Assembly (NCBI RefSeq): GCF_000429165.1
Contig: NZ_AUBI01000001.1
Coordinates: forward strand, 545,939 to 609,938
Direction: 5' to 3'
Length of the DNA: 64,000 bases
Source: Acetobacter nitrogenifigens DSM 23921 = NBRC 105050
Lineage (GTDB): Bacteria > Pseudomonadota > Alphaproteobacteria > Acetobacterales > Acetobacteraceae
Position 1 is the stretch's first letter; each line of letters starts with the position of its first letter. Positions 27,796 through 37,383 of the stretch are shown piece by piece. The position numbers and the translations under genes were made by a program. Under the pieces are notes generated by a model. That model did not search any database and had not been told where the DNA came from. It saw only the letters and a list, made by a program, of their open reading frames with translations.

Positions 27796-27881
27796 CGCCG
27801 TCAACTGTTCCTGAGCAGACGGAACCGCCTTTTGGCGGGCGCGTCTGTGCTTGGGCGCGAAGACTGAACCGGAGGAAGTGG

Positions 27882-29357
27882 GTGACGAAGCATTATGATT
27901 ACGACGTGATCGTCATCGGCAGCGGGCCGTCCGGTCGCCGCGCTGCCGTTCAGGCGTCGAAGTTCGGCCGCTCCGTCCTCGTCGTGGACCGTCGGGGCAA
28001 GGTCGGCGGCGTTTCCGTCCACACCGGCACCATTCCGTCGAAAACCCTCCGCGAAACCGTGCTCAACCTGACAGGTTGGCGCGAACGCGGGATTTACGGA
28101 ATGAACTACCGCGTCAAACAGAATATCGACGCGCAAGATCTCAACATGCGGCTTGGCAAGACGCTCGACGACGAAGTCGAAGTGCTTGAGCACCAGTTTC
28201 TGAGAAACGGGGTATCCGTCGAATACGGATCAGCGAAATTCGTTGACGCGCATACGATCGAAATCGAAAATCCGGCAGGCGGATCCCGTCGCGTAAGTGG
28301 AAAGGCGATCGTCGTCGCCGTTGGCTCCGCGCCCCATCGCCCGCACAACATTCCCTTCGATGGGACGCGTGTGATCGACAGCGACGGCATGGTCAATCTT
28401 GATCGCATCCCACGCTCTCTGACGGTGGTCGGCGCCGGCGTCATCGGCATCGAATACGCCACGATCTTCAGCGCGCTTGACGTCCGCGTCACGATCATCG
28501 ACCAGCGCGAGCATATTCTCGACTTCATCGACCGAGAGATCGTGGACGACTTCATCCATCAACTTCGCGATCAGAGCGTCAATTTTCGTTTGGGTGGCGC
28601 ACTGGAGTCCATCGTTATCGAAGCCGGGCAACCCGTCGCCATTCTGGAGGACGGTCGACGAGTTCGGTCGGACCTCCTGCTCTACACCGGTGGACGTCAG
28701 GGAGCGACGGGTGATCTCAACCTCGCAGCCGCAGGACTGGAAGCCGACGAGCGCGGACGACTGGATGTCGACCCGATAACTTTTCAAACCAAAACGCCCA
28801 ATATTTACGCCACGGGGGACGTCATCGGTTTTCCGGCGCTCGCCTCCACGTCCATGGAGCAGGGCCGGATCGCCGCGTGCCACGCGTGCGAACAGCCGGT
28901 GCCGCCTGCGCCTAAATTTTTCCCTTACGGCATCTACTCCGTGCCCGAGATATCGATCGTAGGCATCACGGAGGAAGAAGCGCGAAAGAAGAAAATTCCT
29001 TACGAGGCTGGCGTGGCGCGTTTCCGGGAGACGTCGCGCGGTCAGATTATGGCCGAAACCCAAGGGTTTCTGAAAATTATCGTATGCCTGAAGACGCACA
29101 AGCTTCTGGGTGTGCACATCGTCGGCGAAGCGGCGACGGAGCTGATCCATATCGGTCAGGCCGTGTTGAACTTTGGCGGAAGTTTCGAGTATTTTATCGA
29201 AGCTACCTTCAATTATCCGACGTTCGCGGAGGCCTACAAAAGCGCGGCGCTGGACGTGTGGAACCGCATCACGCCCCGCCACGCGGGAAAGGGCGAGCCT
29301 CCCGCAATCTCCCCGGAATCATCCGCGCCGCAACGGATGAAAACCGAATCACACTGA
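27882..29357 (+). CDS. sthA: soluble (Si-specific) NAD(P)+ transhydrogenase
   Basis: A 491-residue flavoprotein of the pyridine nucleotide-disulfide oxidoreductase family. It has the FAD motif VIGSGPSGRRAA (about 11-22) and the NAD(P) motif VVGAGVIGIEYA. The usual redox-disulfide site is replaced by GTIPSKTLRE, which distinguishes SthA from dihydrolipoamide dehydrogenase. The C-terminal dimerisation domain ends near VWNRITP, then a short Ser/Pro-rich tail. It balances NADPH and NADH in the cytoplasm, relevant for organisms with heavy sugar oxidation. GTG start with GGAGGAAG. Confidence 0.93.
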   Translation: MTKHYDYDVIVIGSGPSGRRAAVQASKFGRSVLVVDRRGKVGGVSVHTGTIPSKTLRETVLNLTGWRERGIYGMNYRVKQNIDAQDLNMRLGKTLDDEVEVLEHQFLRNGVSVEYGSAKFVDAHTIEIENPAGGSRRVSGKAIVVAVGSAPHRPHNIPFDGTRVIDSDGMVNLDRIPRSLTVVGAGVIGIEYATIFSALDVRVTIIDQREHILDFIDREIVDDFIHQLRDQSVNFRLGGALESIVIEAGQPVAILEDGRRVRSDLLLYTGGRQGATGDLNLAAAGLEADERGRLDVDPITFQTKTPNIYATGDVIGFPALASTSMEQGRIAACHACEQPVPPAPKFFPYGIYSVPEISIVGITEEEARKKKIPYEAGVARFRETSRGQIMAETQGFLKIIVCLKTHKLLGVHIVGEAATELIHIGQAVLNFGGSFEYFIEATFNYPTFAEAYKSAALDVWNRITPRHAGKGEPPAISPESSAPQRMKTESH

Positions 29358-29491
29358 AGAAATACAGCGCGCGGCGATTGTCCGATCCCGCACGCTCAGC
29401 GCAATCGTGAGCGATGTCCTTCACACCTTCCGCAGGCGCGCTCCCGCCCGGACGGCTGCGCCATGCGGTCAGAAACAATTCTCCAGCCTCC

Positions 29492-29989
29492 CTACTGCCC
29501 CCGGTGGAGAGCCGAGACGCTGCGGCGCGCAAGCAGCGAGATCGTGTCGTTCAACGACGCTTCGTTATTGAAGTAGCTATGCGGCGATTTGGCTCCAACC
29601 GTGAATGTCTGAACCGCGCTGAACCCGTCAGCCGTCTTTACCTTCACTGTTTCCTTCGCATCCAGCACGTCGCGCGTCGTCGGCGACCCGATGGTGACGT
29701 AGTCAGCCTCTTCCGCGATCGCGACTTTCGTCAAATTGACGGTCAGGACGCGATCCGGGGCGCCCCCTCCAGGAACCGACAGCCCGACGGCGCCAAGACG
29801 CGCCTCCAACGCACTCCGCAGTTTGCGTGCGAGGTCCTGCGTGAAATCAGGGTCTTCGCTGCTGATGTCTATGCGCCATGCGCCGCGCAGAAACGCCACA
29901 GAACCCGCGGCGGGCGCCTTCGCCGCTTCGGGGGAGCAACCCAGCAAAACGATCGACGCAACGCAACACGCTGCTCCTGCCGAGAACAT
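29492..29989 (-). CDS. hypothetical lipoprotein
   Basis: A 165-residue protein I do not recognise. The ATG at 29989 has GGAGG upstream and begins a lipoprotein signal (hydrophobic run ending VLLGCSPEA). The mature part reads as an alpha/beta periplasmic domain: FLRGAWRIDISSEDPDFTQDLARKL, a strand DRVLTVNLTKVAIAEEADYV, and FTVGAKSPHSYF. The gene lies 50 bases after the aminopeptidase gene on the same strand and may be co-transcribed. An export-linked or envelope role is all that can be inferred. Confidence 0.6.
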   Translation of the reverse strand: MFSAGAACCVASIVLLGCSPEAAKAPAAGSVAFLRGAWRIDISSEDPDFTQDLARKLRSALEARLGAVGLSVPGGGAPDRVLTVNLTKVAIAEEADYVTIGSPTTRDVLDAKETVKVKTADGFSAVQTFTVGAKSPHSYFNNEASLNDTISLLARRSVSALHRGQ

Positions 29990-30039
29990 ATCTTGCCGCC
30001 TCCGCGAAGAATCGCGGAAACGGATAAGACGGCTGAACC

Positions 30040-32691
30040 TCACTTCGCGCCGCCGCGCAGCGTCAGCCATTCGGCGACCGCCGCTCTCGTGCGGCTGGCC
30101 AACTCTACCGACGTGGCGATCTGCTCCGCTCCACGGGCGGCGGCGAGCCTGGCTCCGGCTGAGTCGCTACTGGCCGGGTCCGCCAGCATTTCGCCGGAAA
30201 CCTTGGGATTCAGCGACACGGAGGCCACCGACGGCAGCAACTCGGTCTGCGACCACGGAGCCAGACGCTTGCGGATCGCAGCCTGATCGGACTGCGTCAG
30301 TTTCCACACGAGATCAGGCGCCTCGCTGTCACGCGCAAGTACGACGAGGGAACGACCGATCCGGCCATTTGGAATGGCGCCGCTGTAAGCCAGATGGAAA
30401 GTCTTCTCGATAAGCGCAGGGTCCTGTGACCGTGCGAGCGCAGCGAAGAAGCGGCGTTTCCGCTCCGTGTCGGGGGCCTTGCCGAGCGCATCGGCGAGAA
30501 CGTCCCACGTGGCGGCGTCGGCGTGGAGTCCGACGATCTGCGTCACCGGCTCCACAAGGCTGGCGTCGAGCGACGACGGATCTTTCCGCCACGCCGCAAA
30601 CCGCTTCTGCGCCTCCGCGGTCACCTCTGGATCGCCGAACAGACCCAATGTTTCGATAATATCCGGCCTGAGCATGGAGTTCAGGAAGCTTTCGCCCGGC
30701 TTCGGCGCCCAACCGAGACGTGCGAGCTGGGGTGCAAGCAGCGAACGGACGAAGGCGCGGAACGCAGGGCGTTCGGGAGCGCCACGTTCCAGTTCGTCCA
30801 GCCGACGCAGATGCGACAACGTGTCCTGCCATACGGCGATGCTGGTCTCTCCCTCTTCAGAAAGATTCGCGACCAGATCAAGATAATGCGAGAGCGGTTG
30901 CTGAGCGGACTCAAACAGCGCGAACTGGTCGCCCAGCAGATTGACCCGATCCGTCATATCCAGACGCGCAAAAGCCGCTTTCAGGGCCGTATATCCAGCG
31001 TCGTCATAAACCGTGCGATAGTAACCGCCTTCTCCGAGATTGACCTTCGCCGGACTGTCACAACCCGCGACGCGCACTGTAGCAGGCGCAGTCGTCAACA
31101 CGACTTTTTGCGTCGTGACGCCCGGCCCGCCGATGACGATGGGTATGCGCCAGTTCAAGGCTGCGGCGTGCGGATCGTGAATGGCAAAGCGGCTCTGCGA
31201 CAATGTCAGCGCCGCTTCGCCGCCGACGCATGTCCTCGCGACATGCACGAGGGGAATTCCGGGCTGCTCCGTAAACGTTTTGGCTACGGCGCCGACGTCC
31301 TGTTTCGACGCGGCGGAGAGCGCATTCCAGAGATCCTCGCTTGTGGCGTTGCTGTAGGCGTGCGCTTTCATATAGCGGCGCATGCCGTCGCGGAACACGT
31401 CCGGGCCGAGCCAGGTTTCGATCATGCGAATGACCTGCTCACCTTTTTGATAGCTGATACGATCAAACGCCTGATCCGCGTCCCGTGCGTCGGCAATGAC
31501 CTGCTGGATCGGGTGCGTGGTCGACAGCGCGTCCTGCGCCATCGCGCTTTCACGGCCGGAGTGCTCGCGCGGCCAGACTTCCCAACCAGGATTGAAGTGA
31601 TCGAGCGCCTTCGTTTCCATCCACGTCGCGAAACCTTCGTTCAGCCACACGTTGTCCCACCACGCCATGGTGACGAGATCGCCGGACCACTGGTGCGCCA
31701 TCTCGTGCGCGACCACGAGGTAGACCAGCTCCTTCGTGCTCGACGCGCTGTGCGCGCGGTCGAAGAGAAGGTCCTCGTCGATGAATGTGATGGCGCCCCA
31801 GTTCTCCATGGCGCCCGCCTCGTAATTACCCGGGACGGCGATAAGATCGAGTTTTGGAAGCGGATACGACGTTCCAAAATAACCATTGTAATAAGGAAGA
31901 ATTTCAGACGCCGCCGAAAGAGCGTAGGCGCCCTGGGACTCCTCCCCCGTCGGCGCGAACACGTTAATCGGGGTATCGCCGCCTTTTCCATGCAGCGCGG
32001 ACATCTCACCCGCGAGCAGCGCAAGAAGGTAGGTGGACATGCGCGGCGTGACTGCGAACGTCACGCGTTGCGCATCGGGGCCTGCCGCTTCCGTTTTTTC
32101 GACGGGCATGTTGCTGATCGGCGTCCAGGCTTTCGGCAGAGTGACCGTCAGATGAAACGTCGCCTTGAAAACCGGTTCATCCCAGCAGGGAAACATCCGG
32201 CGGGCGTCGGCGACTTCGAACTGCGTCACCAGCATACGTTTCTGCGCGCCGGACGCGTCCTTGTAGTCGTCGTAATAAAGACCGTTCGGCGTCGCGATGA
32301 TCGGACCAGAGTAGGACAACGTGAGCCGATGCGCGCCCTTCGTCAACTTGCGCGGAAAACGTATTGTTACCGTCTGGGCTTTTTCATCGTGACTGATGGA
32401 GCCCGCAAGTCCGTCCACGTTCGCCGCGCCGACGGTCAGCCCCGCCTGATTCATTACCAGCGTGTTGGTCGGCGTCAGCACGTCCAGCGTGACGCGCTCC
32501 TCTCCCGAGAGAGTAAGCTTCGCCATGTCGGTGACTAGCGCGATGTCGTAAGCCCGGGGCGTCACGGTTTTCGGCAACTGCCCCGGTGTCGCAGCAAAAG
32601 AGAACGGCGCTTCGGCGCGCCCGGATCCGGGCGCGAGCAGGAGCGCTGCTCCGCAAAGCAACGTGGAGGCGAGGAGCCGCATATGACGCAT
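30040..32691 (-). CDS. M1 family aminopeptidase, exported
   Basis: About 883 residues. A signal peptide (MRLLASTLLCGAALLLAPGSGRAEA) directs export. The gluzincin core has the exopeptidase motif GAMENWG (about 298-304) and zinc motif HEMAHQWSGD (about 328), with the distal zinc glutamate in WLNEGFATWME. An ERAP1-like helical C-terminal domain follows. The domain order matches eukaryote-like M1 peptidases rather than E. coli PepN. ATG at 32691 or 32682 are both possible; longer frames overlap the tRNA-Leu leader. It likely trims peptides in the periplasm. Confidence 0.92.
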   Translation of the reverse strand: MRHMRLLASTLLCGAALLLAPGSGRAEAPFSFAATPGQLPKTVTPRAYDIALVTDMAKLTLSGEERVTLDVLTPTNTLVMNQAGLTVGAANVDGLAGSISHDEKAQTVTIRFPRKLTKGAHRLTLSYSGPIIATPNGLYYDDYKDASGAQKRMLVTQFEVADARRMFPCWDEPVFKATFHLTVTLPKAWTPISNMPVEKTEAAGPDAQRVTFAVTPRMSTYLLALLAGEMSALHGKGGDTPINVFAPTGEESQGAYALSAASEILPYYNGYFGTSYPLPKLDLIAVPGNYEAGAMENWGAITFIDEDLLFDRAHSASSTKELVYLVVAHEMAHQWSGDLVTMAWWDNVWLNEGFATWMETKALDHFNPGWEVWPREHSGRESAMAQDALSTTHPIQQVIADARDADQAFDRISYQKGEQVIRMIETWLGPDVFRDGMRRYMKAHAYSNATSEDLWNALSAASKQDVGAVAKTFTEQPGIPLVHVARTCVGGEAALTLSQSRFAIHDPHAAALNWRIPIVIGGPGVTTQKVVLTTAPATVRVAGCDSPAKVNLGEGGYYRTVYDDAGYTALKAAFARLDMTDRVNLLGDQFALFESAQQPLSHYLDLVANLSEEGETSIAVWQDTLSHLRRLDELERGAPERPAFRAFVRSLLAPQLARLGWAPKPGESFLNSMLRPDIIETLGLFGDPEVTAEAQKRFAAWRKDPSSLDASLVEPVTQIVGLHADAATWDVLADALGKAPDTERKRRFFAALARSQDPALIEKTFHLAYSGAIPNGRIGRSLVVLARDSEAPDLVWKLTQSDQAAIRKRLAPWSQTELLPSVASVSLNPKVSGEMLADPASSDSAGARLAAARGAEQIATSVELASRTRAAVAEWLTLRGGAK

Positions 32692-32779
32692 GTGTCTTTT
32701 TCCGATCGAAGTGATCCGCCGATGCAACCACAAATCGGGCTGTTGAAAAAGAAACGTCACAAAGGCTGCGAAAGCCCCC

Positions 32780-32807
32780 TTGACCGGGGGGCGAGGCCCG
32801 TTTAAAC
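32780..32807 (+). promoter_or_regulatory. candidate promoter of tRNA-Leu
   Basis: TTGACC (32780-32785), a 16-base spacer and TTAAAC (32802-32807) lie 35 bases before the mature tRNA. The -35 is good, the -10 only moderate. Confidence 0.38.
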
Positions 32808-32842
32808 GCCCTCTCCACACCCGGTTCGCCGGTTGTCATCTT

Positions 32843-32929
32843 GCCCAGATGGCGGAATTGGTAGACGCGCAGGTTTCAGGTACCTGTGGCCGCAAGGTCG
32901 TGGAAGTTCGAGTCTTCTTCTGGGCACCA
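32843..32929 (+). tRNA. tRNA-Leu(CAG)
   Basis: An 87-base class II tRNA. Acceptor arms are GCCCAGA and TCTGGGC, the anticodon loop TTCAGGT gives CAG, a long variable arm follows (TGGCCGCAAGGTCGT), and the T-arm holds GTTCGAGTC. CCA is encoded at 32927-32929. Confidence 0.96.
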
Positions 32930-32957
32930 CTCTTTCTTTCTCAAAGCAAGGCAGGTC

Positions 32958-33617
32958 ATGAACGGTAGGCACACATCCTCCGATGGCGCCATCACCCTTC
33001 ATCATGACGATCTGCCCGACGGCCTGGATCTCGGCCCCGTTGTCGCTATCGACACGGAGACGATGGGCCTCAATCCCCACCGTGATCGCCTCTGCCTCGT
33101 GCAGTTGTCGTCTGGCGACGGAACCGCACACCTCGTGCAGATCCGACCCGACGCCCCTGGCGGAAAACCCGCTGACTGCCCAAATCTGAAGCGCCTGCTC
33201 GCCGACCCCGACGTGCTCAAACTGATGCATTTTGCGCGATTTGACGTCGCCGTGCTTCAGCACACGTTCGGCGTGACCGTGGCGCCTGTCGCCTGCACGA
33301 AAATTGCCGCGCGTCTGGTGCGCACGTTCACGGATCGCCACGGCCTCGCTGCCCTGTGCCGGGACCTTCTCGGCGTGGATCTGAGCAAGCAGCAGCAAAG
33401 CTCGGATTGGGGCGCTCCGTCTCTGACGCCGGAGCAACTCGCTTACGCAGCGTCCGACGTCCTGTATCTCCATGCCCTGTGGGGAAAACTGGAAGCCCTG
33501 CTTGTGCGCGAAAACCGACGCGAGCTGGCGCAGGCTTGTTACGATTTCCTTCCGGCGCGCGCGCGGCTCGACATTCTCGGGTATGAAGAACCGGACATCT
33601 TCTCCCACCGAAGCTGA
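32958..33617 (+). CDS. ribonuclease D-type 3'-5' exonuclease
   Basis: A 219-residue DEDDy exonuclease. The first motif is AIDTETMGL (about 30-38), the second is in LMHFARFDVAVL (about 88-99), and the third YAASDVLYLHAL carries the tyrosine/aspartate pair. It lacks the HRDC domains of full-length RNase D, as in the short alphaproteobacterial form. The ATG at 32958 has a weak AGG; earlier frames run through the tRNA and are rejected. It starts 28 bases after tRNA-Leu, and in known relatives the enzyme trims tRNA 3' ends. Confidence 0.88.
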   Translation: MNGRHTSSDGAITLHHDDLPDGLDLGPVVAIDTETMGLNPHRDRLCLVQLSSGDGTAHLVQIRPDAPGGKPADCPNLKRLLADPDVLKLMHFARFDVAVLQHTFGVTVAPVACTKIAARLVRTFTDRHGLAALCRDLLGVDLSKQQQSSDWGAPSLTPEQLAYAASDVLYLHALWGKLEALLVRENRRELAQACYDFLPARARLDILGYEEPDIFSHRS

Positions 33618-33683
33618 CTTCGGCGCGTTCGCGCGTGACGGCATGATTGACCGCACGCCCGTGCGGGATGATAGAAGCCGGAC

Positions 33684-34739
33684 ATGACGCACCCCGCCCC
33701 CTCCGGGTCCCCCCTCCCTGACATCACCGGCAACGCCTTCTGCTCGCCGGACGATTCGCGACGATCGGCGGCGTCAGCCGCGCGCGACGTCATCGAAAAA
33801 GAGACGGTCGGGCTCAATGCGCTCGCCGAGGCTATGCTCGACGCCAGTGGGCTGGGTGGACAATTTTCCAAAGTCGTCGAAGTCATCGCCTCGCTGGAAG
33901 GGCGCGTTGTCGTCACCGGCATCGGCAAATCCGGTCATATTGGGCGCAAGATACAGGCGACCCTCAGTTCCACCGGCACCCCTGCCCTGTTCGTCCACCC
34001 GGTGGAGGCGTCCCACGGCGACCTCGGGATGCTGGCGCGAGGCGACGCGGTGCTGATTCTCTCCAATTCCGGCGAATCGGCCGAACTGGCTGACATGGTG
34101 GCGCATAGTCTGCGTTTCGGACTGCCACTGATAGCGGTGACCGCGCGTCCGGAATCAAGCCTTGGCCGCGCCGCAGACCATGTTCTTCTGCTCCCGGCGG
34201 TGCCGGAAGCCTGCCCCGTCGGTCTGGCCCCGACCACCAGCAGCCTGATGCAACTCTCTCTCGGCGACGCACTGGCCGTCGCCCTGATGGAGCGACGCGG
34301 CTTCACGGCGGGCGATTTCGGCGTGTTTCATCCCGGCGGCAGACTCGGCGCGCGCCTGCGCACGGTCAGGGAGTTGATGCGGACGGGAGACGCCCTGCCT
34401 TTCGTCACGCCGGAAGCGTCGTTGCGCGACGCGATCATGGAGATGACCCGCAAGGCCCTGGGCTGCGTCGGCGTCGTTGGGAAAGACGGACAGCTCTCGG
34501 GGATTATCACCGATGGCGATCTTCGCGGCGCGCTCGATCGCGATCTGAACGCTACTCCCTCCGGCGCGGTGATGAACCGCGCGCCTCTGACGGTGGCCCC
34601 GGACATTCTCGCCGCCGAAGCGTTACGTCTGATGAACGAACGCGACAAGCCAATCACGTCGCTGTTCGTGCTTACGCCGGAGCGTCAGGTCGTCGGCGTC
34701 GTGCATGTGCATGACTTGTTGCGGGCGGGCGTCGCATGA
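33684..34739 (+). CDS. kdsD: arabinose-5-phosphate isomerase
   Basis: A 351-residue enzyme converting ribulose-5-phosphate to arabinose-5-phosphate, the first step in making Kdo for lipopolysaccharide. An N-terminal SIS domain carries VVTGIGKSGHIGRKIQATLSSTGTPALF and the substrate loop VHPVEASHGDLG. Two CBS domains follow (about 225-351; IMEMTRKALGCVGVV and ITDGDLRGALDRD). The gene overlaps lptC by four bases (ATGA), so Kdo synthesis and LPS export are co-expressed. kdsC, often found between them, is missing here. A Pro-rich N terminus of about 25 residues is extra. Confidence 0.94.
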   Translation: MTHPAPSGSPLPDITGNAFCSPDDSRRSAASAARDVIEKETVGLNALAEAMLDASGLGGQFSKVVEVIASLEGRVVVTGIGKSGHIGRKIQATLSSTGTPALFVHPVEASHGDLGMLARGDAVLILSNSGESAELADMVAHSLRFGLPLIAVTARPESSLGRAADHVLLLPAVPEACPVGLAPTTSSLMQLSLGDALAVALMERRGFTAGDFGVFHPGGRLGARLRTVRELMRTGDALPFVTPEASLRDAIMEMTRKALGCVGVVGKDGQLSGIITDGDLRGALDRDLNATPSGAVMNRAPLTVAPDILAAEALRLMNERDKPITSLFVLTPERQVVGVVHVHDLLRAGVA

Positions 34740-35482
34740 CGGACGACAAACCGCCTCAAGACGATTCCGCCCGGCTTGAGCGTCACGATTTCAACCGTTC
34801 GGGGGAAGACGTTCGCCAGCAGCGCGCCGCAATGCAGGCTGCCTCCGTCGCCGCGCGCAAGGCGCCGTCGGGCGCCGAGATCGCACGCCGTCAGGCGATG
34901 GTGCGGTGGGCGAAATGGGTGCTGCCCGCAACGGCGCTGCTACTGCTCAGTTCTATCGCCGTCTGGCCGGAGATTCAGAGACTGATGAACGCCAGCCGCT
35001 CGGCGTTGACGGAAGCGACGCGGCTGCGCCTTGAGAGCGGCAATCTGGCCGGAGCGGTCTATCGTAGCGTCGACACGCATGGACGGCCCTACATGATAAC
35101 CGCCGTGACCGCACATCAGGTCGACGACGACCGCATTGATCTGGTCGAGCCCACAGCCGATACGCTCACGCAAAGCGGCGCATGGCTTTATCTGCAATCC
35201 GAGACCGGGGTATATATGCAGAAAGAGCAGACGCTCGCTCTCACCGGGGAGGTAAGGCTGTACCGAGACGACGGATTGATGATGAGAGGACCGACGGCGG
35301 ACATAGACATGCGCGCCGGCGTCGTCGCCTCCAACACGTGGGTCCGCGTCGAGGGACCGTTTGGCGTCCTCGACGCGAAGTCGTATTGGCTGTCGCAACA
35401 TGACGGCGTGGCCCAGTTTCGCGGGCCGGGTCGCCTGATACTGAACGACGACCGCAGTCCCAGCCAAGGCAAGGCGAGTTGA
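34736..35482 (+). CDS. lptC: LPS export component LptC
   Basis: A 248-residue bitopic inner-membrane protein. A cytoplasmic N-terminal stretch of about 60 charged residues is followed by one membrane helix (WVLPATALLLLSSIAVWP) and a periplasmic beta-jellyroll of the LptC/DUF1239 type (TAHQVDDDRIDLVEPTAD, EQTLALTGEVRLYRDDG). It passes LPS from LptB2FG to LptA. Start overlaps kdsD (ATGA), stop abuts the lptA ATG. Longer than E. coli LptC mainly because of the cytoplasmic tail, as usual in alphaproteobacteria. Confidence 0.88.
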   Translation: MTDDKPPQDDSARLERHDFNRSGEDVRQQRAAMQAASVAARKAPSGAEIARRQAMVRWAKWVLPATALLLLSSIAVWPEIQRLMNASRSALTEATRLRLESGNLAGAVYRSVDTHGRPYMITAVTAHQVDDDRIDLVEPTADTLTQSGAWLYLQSETGVYMQKEQTLALTGEVRLYRDDGLMMRGPTADIDMRAGVVASNTWVRVEGPFGVLDAKSYWLSQHDGVAQFRGPGRLILNDDRSPSQGKAS

Positions 35483-36574
35483 ATGGCGCCCCATAGATTC
35501 CCCGACTTCGCGCCACTTCTCGTCGCGAGCGCACTCCGACCGGCAAGCGCTGCGTTTGGCGCCGTCGCCAGCGTCATGACCGGTTTCGTGACCCTGACCA
35601 TGCTTGCGCCGCAGGCGCGCGCGCAAGCGATCGACCTCTCGCACGGCGGCCAGATCACGGTCACCGCGCTCGGCGGCTTCGACTGGGACCAGAACGCACA
35701 GAAAGTCACGGCCTATGATCAGGCGCAGGCAGTTCGCGGGGACGTCACCGTCACGGCGGACAAGCTGATCGCCTATTACCGAAAGAAAGCCGCCCAGCCC
35801 GGTGCTGCAGATGCGAAGGGCGCCCTCCCTACGTCAGCCGCACCCACTATGGCCACGCCGCCAACCGCGCCCGTGGCGGCGGCGCCTCCGGGAACGGCGC
35901 CGACCGCATCGGGGAATGGTCCGACCGGGGGGATGGATAGCTCCGGGGCGAACGAAATCTACCGTCTCGAAGCCATAGGGCATGTGCACATCTTCACCGC
36001 CACCGATCAGGGATGGGGCGACAAGGCCGTCTACGACATCGATCAGGCCGTTCTGGTGATGCACGGCAAGGCCATGAAGATCACCACGCCGCAAGACGTC
36101 CTGACGGCGCGCGATTCGATGGAGTATTATTCGCAACCGCGAATCTCCATCGGACGCGGCGACGCCATCGTGACGACCAACGAAGGCAAGCAGGTGCGGG
36201 CCGACGTGCTGGTCGGCTACAGCGCCCCTCCCGACAACACTGCGTCTCCAGCCGCGGCGACGCCTGCGCCGAAAGCCGGGGGCGACCCAATCGCCAACGG
36301 CTCAGGCAAGCTTGAGAAGGTCAACGCCTTCGGCCATGTCTGGGTCCGCACCCCCACGGAGGTCGTAGTTGGCGATCGCGGCGTCTACGTGCCGGACACG
36401 GGCATCGCACGCATCGTCGGCAACGTGCATATCACTCGCGGGCAGAACCAGCTTCAGGGTTCGGCGGCCATTATCAATATGCACACCGGAATTGCGACCA
36501 TGACGGAACGCCCCGGCGCACGCGTGAACGGACTGGTCGTACCCAACAACAATAACGGCGGCGGCAGCCATTGA
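35483..36574 (+). CDS. lptA: LPS transport periplasmic protein LptA with low-complexity insertions
   Basis: A 363-residue OstA/LptA-family protein. A signal peptide (hydrophobic run ending ARAQA near 48) precedes beta-strand repeats such as VTAYDQAQAVRGDVTVTADKL, then IYRLEAIGHVHIFTATDQGWGDKAVYDIDQAVLVMHG. Two Ala/Pro-rich insertions interrupt the fold at about 103-157 and 248-274, which explains why it is nearly twice the length of E. coli LptA. The position between lptC and lptB leaves little doubt about role. Starts immediately after the lptC stop and overlaps lptB by four bases. Confidence 0.9.
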   Translation: MAPHRFPDFAPLLVASALRPASAAFGAVASVMTGFVTLTMLAPQARAQAIDLSHGGQITVTALGGFDWDQNAQKVTAYDQAQAVRGDVTVTADKLIAYYRKKAAQPGAADAKGALPTSAAPTMATPPTAPVAAAPPGTAPTASGNGPTGGMDSSGANEIYRLEAIGHVHIFTATDQGWGDKAVYDIDQAVLVMHGKAMKITTPQDVLTARDSMEYYSQPRISIGRGDAIVTTNEGKQVRADVLVGYSAPPDNTASPAAATPAPKAGGDPIANGSGKLEKVNAFGHVWVRTPTEVVVGDRGVYVPDTGIARIVGNVHITRGQNQLQGSAAIINMHTGIATMTERPGARVNGLVVPNNNNGGGSH

Positions 36575-37374
36575 TGACCACTGAGCAGACACAGGCCATC
36601 GAGGAGCCGTTTTCCGGCCACCCCTCCCCCCTGAATGCGCGCGGAGACCGCACGCATGGACTTTTCGCGGACGGCATCGGCAAGTCGTATAAAAAACGCG
36701 AAGTGGTGAAAAACGTCTCCATCGAAGTGCATCGGGGAGAAGCCGTAGGCCTGCTCGGCCCGAACGGCGCGGGCAAGACGACCAGCTTCTATATGATCGT
36801 CGGACTGGTGCAGCCTGACACTGGCGCAATCACGCTCGACGGCGCTGACATCACCCGCCTGCCAATGTACCGCCGCGCACGCCTTGGCATTGGCTACCTG
36901 CCGCAGGAAGCCAGCATCTTCCGGGGCCTTAACGTCGAACAGAATATCATGGCGGCCCTTGAGGTCGTGGAGCCGGATCCTGATCGCCGCGACGCGATGC
37001 TGGACGGGTTGCTGGCGGAGTTCGGCATCTCGCACCTGCGCCGCTCCCCATCCCTCGCTCTTTCCGGCGGCGAACGACGACGGCTTGAAATTGCGCGCGC
37101 GTTGGCGAGCCAGCCGCATTACATCCTTCTCGACGAACCCCTGGCGGGCATCGATCCCATCGCAGTGGGCGAAATCCGTGATCTCGTGTCGCATCTGAAG
37201 GATCGCGAAATTGGCGTGCTGATCACCGACCACAACGTCCGTGAAACGCTGGAAGTCATCGACAGGGCCTACATCATGCATGGTGGTCAGGTGCTGATGC
37301 AGGGCGTGCCGGAAGAGATCGTCGCGAACGAAGACGTGCGCCGCGTGTACCTTGGAGAAAGTTTCTCCCTCTAA
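36571..37374 (+). CDS. lptB: LPS export ABC transporter ATPase LptB
   Basis: A 267-residue ATPase powering LPS extraction from the inner membrane. Walker A is GPNGAGKTTSFY (about 65-76), followed by Q-loop LPQEASIF, signature LSGGERRRLEIARAL, Walker B YILLDEPLAGIDP and the H-switch TDHNVRETL. A ~25-residue N-terminal extension precedes the usual start of the domain. It overlaps lptA (ATGA). lptF and lptG are not in this window. rpoN follows nine bases downstream, the standard proteobacterial arrangement. Confidence 0.95.
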   Translation: MMTTEQTQAIEEPFSGHPSPLNARGDRTHGLFADGIGKSYKKREVVKNVSIEVHRGEAVGLLGPNGAGKTTSFYMIVGLVQPDTGAITLDGADITRLPMYRRARLGIGYLPQEASIFRGLNVEQNIMAALEVVEPDPDRRDAMLDGLLAEFGISHLRRSPSLALSGGERRRLEIARALASQPHYILLDEPLAGIDPIAVGEIRDLVSHLKDREIGVLITDHNVRETLEVIDRAYIMHGGQVLMQGVPEEIVANEDVRRVYLGESFSL

Positions 37375-37383
37375 ACTGACCGC

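Noticed and set aside
30523..32538. 671-codon plus-strand frame opposite the M1 aminopeptidase
   Set aside because: Antisense shadow; the minus-strand frame has zinc-protease motifs in order.
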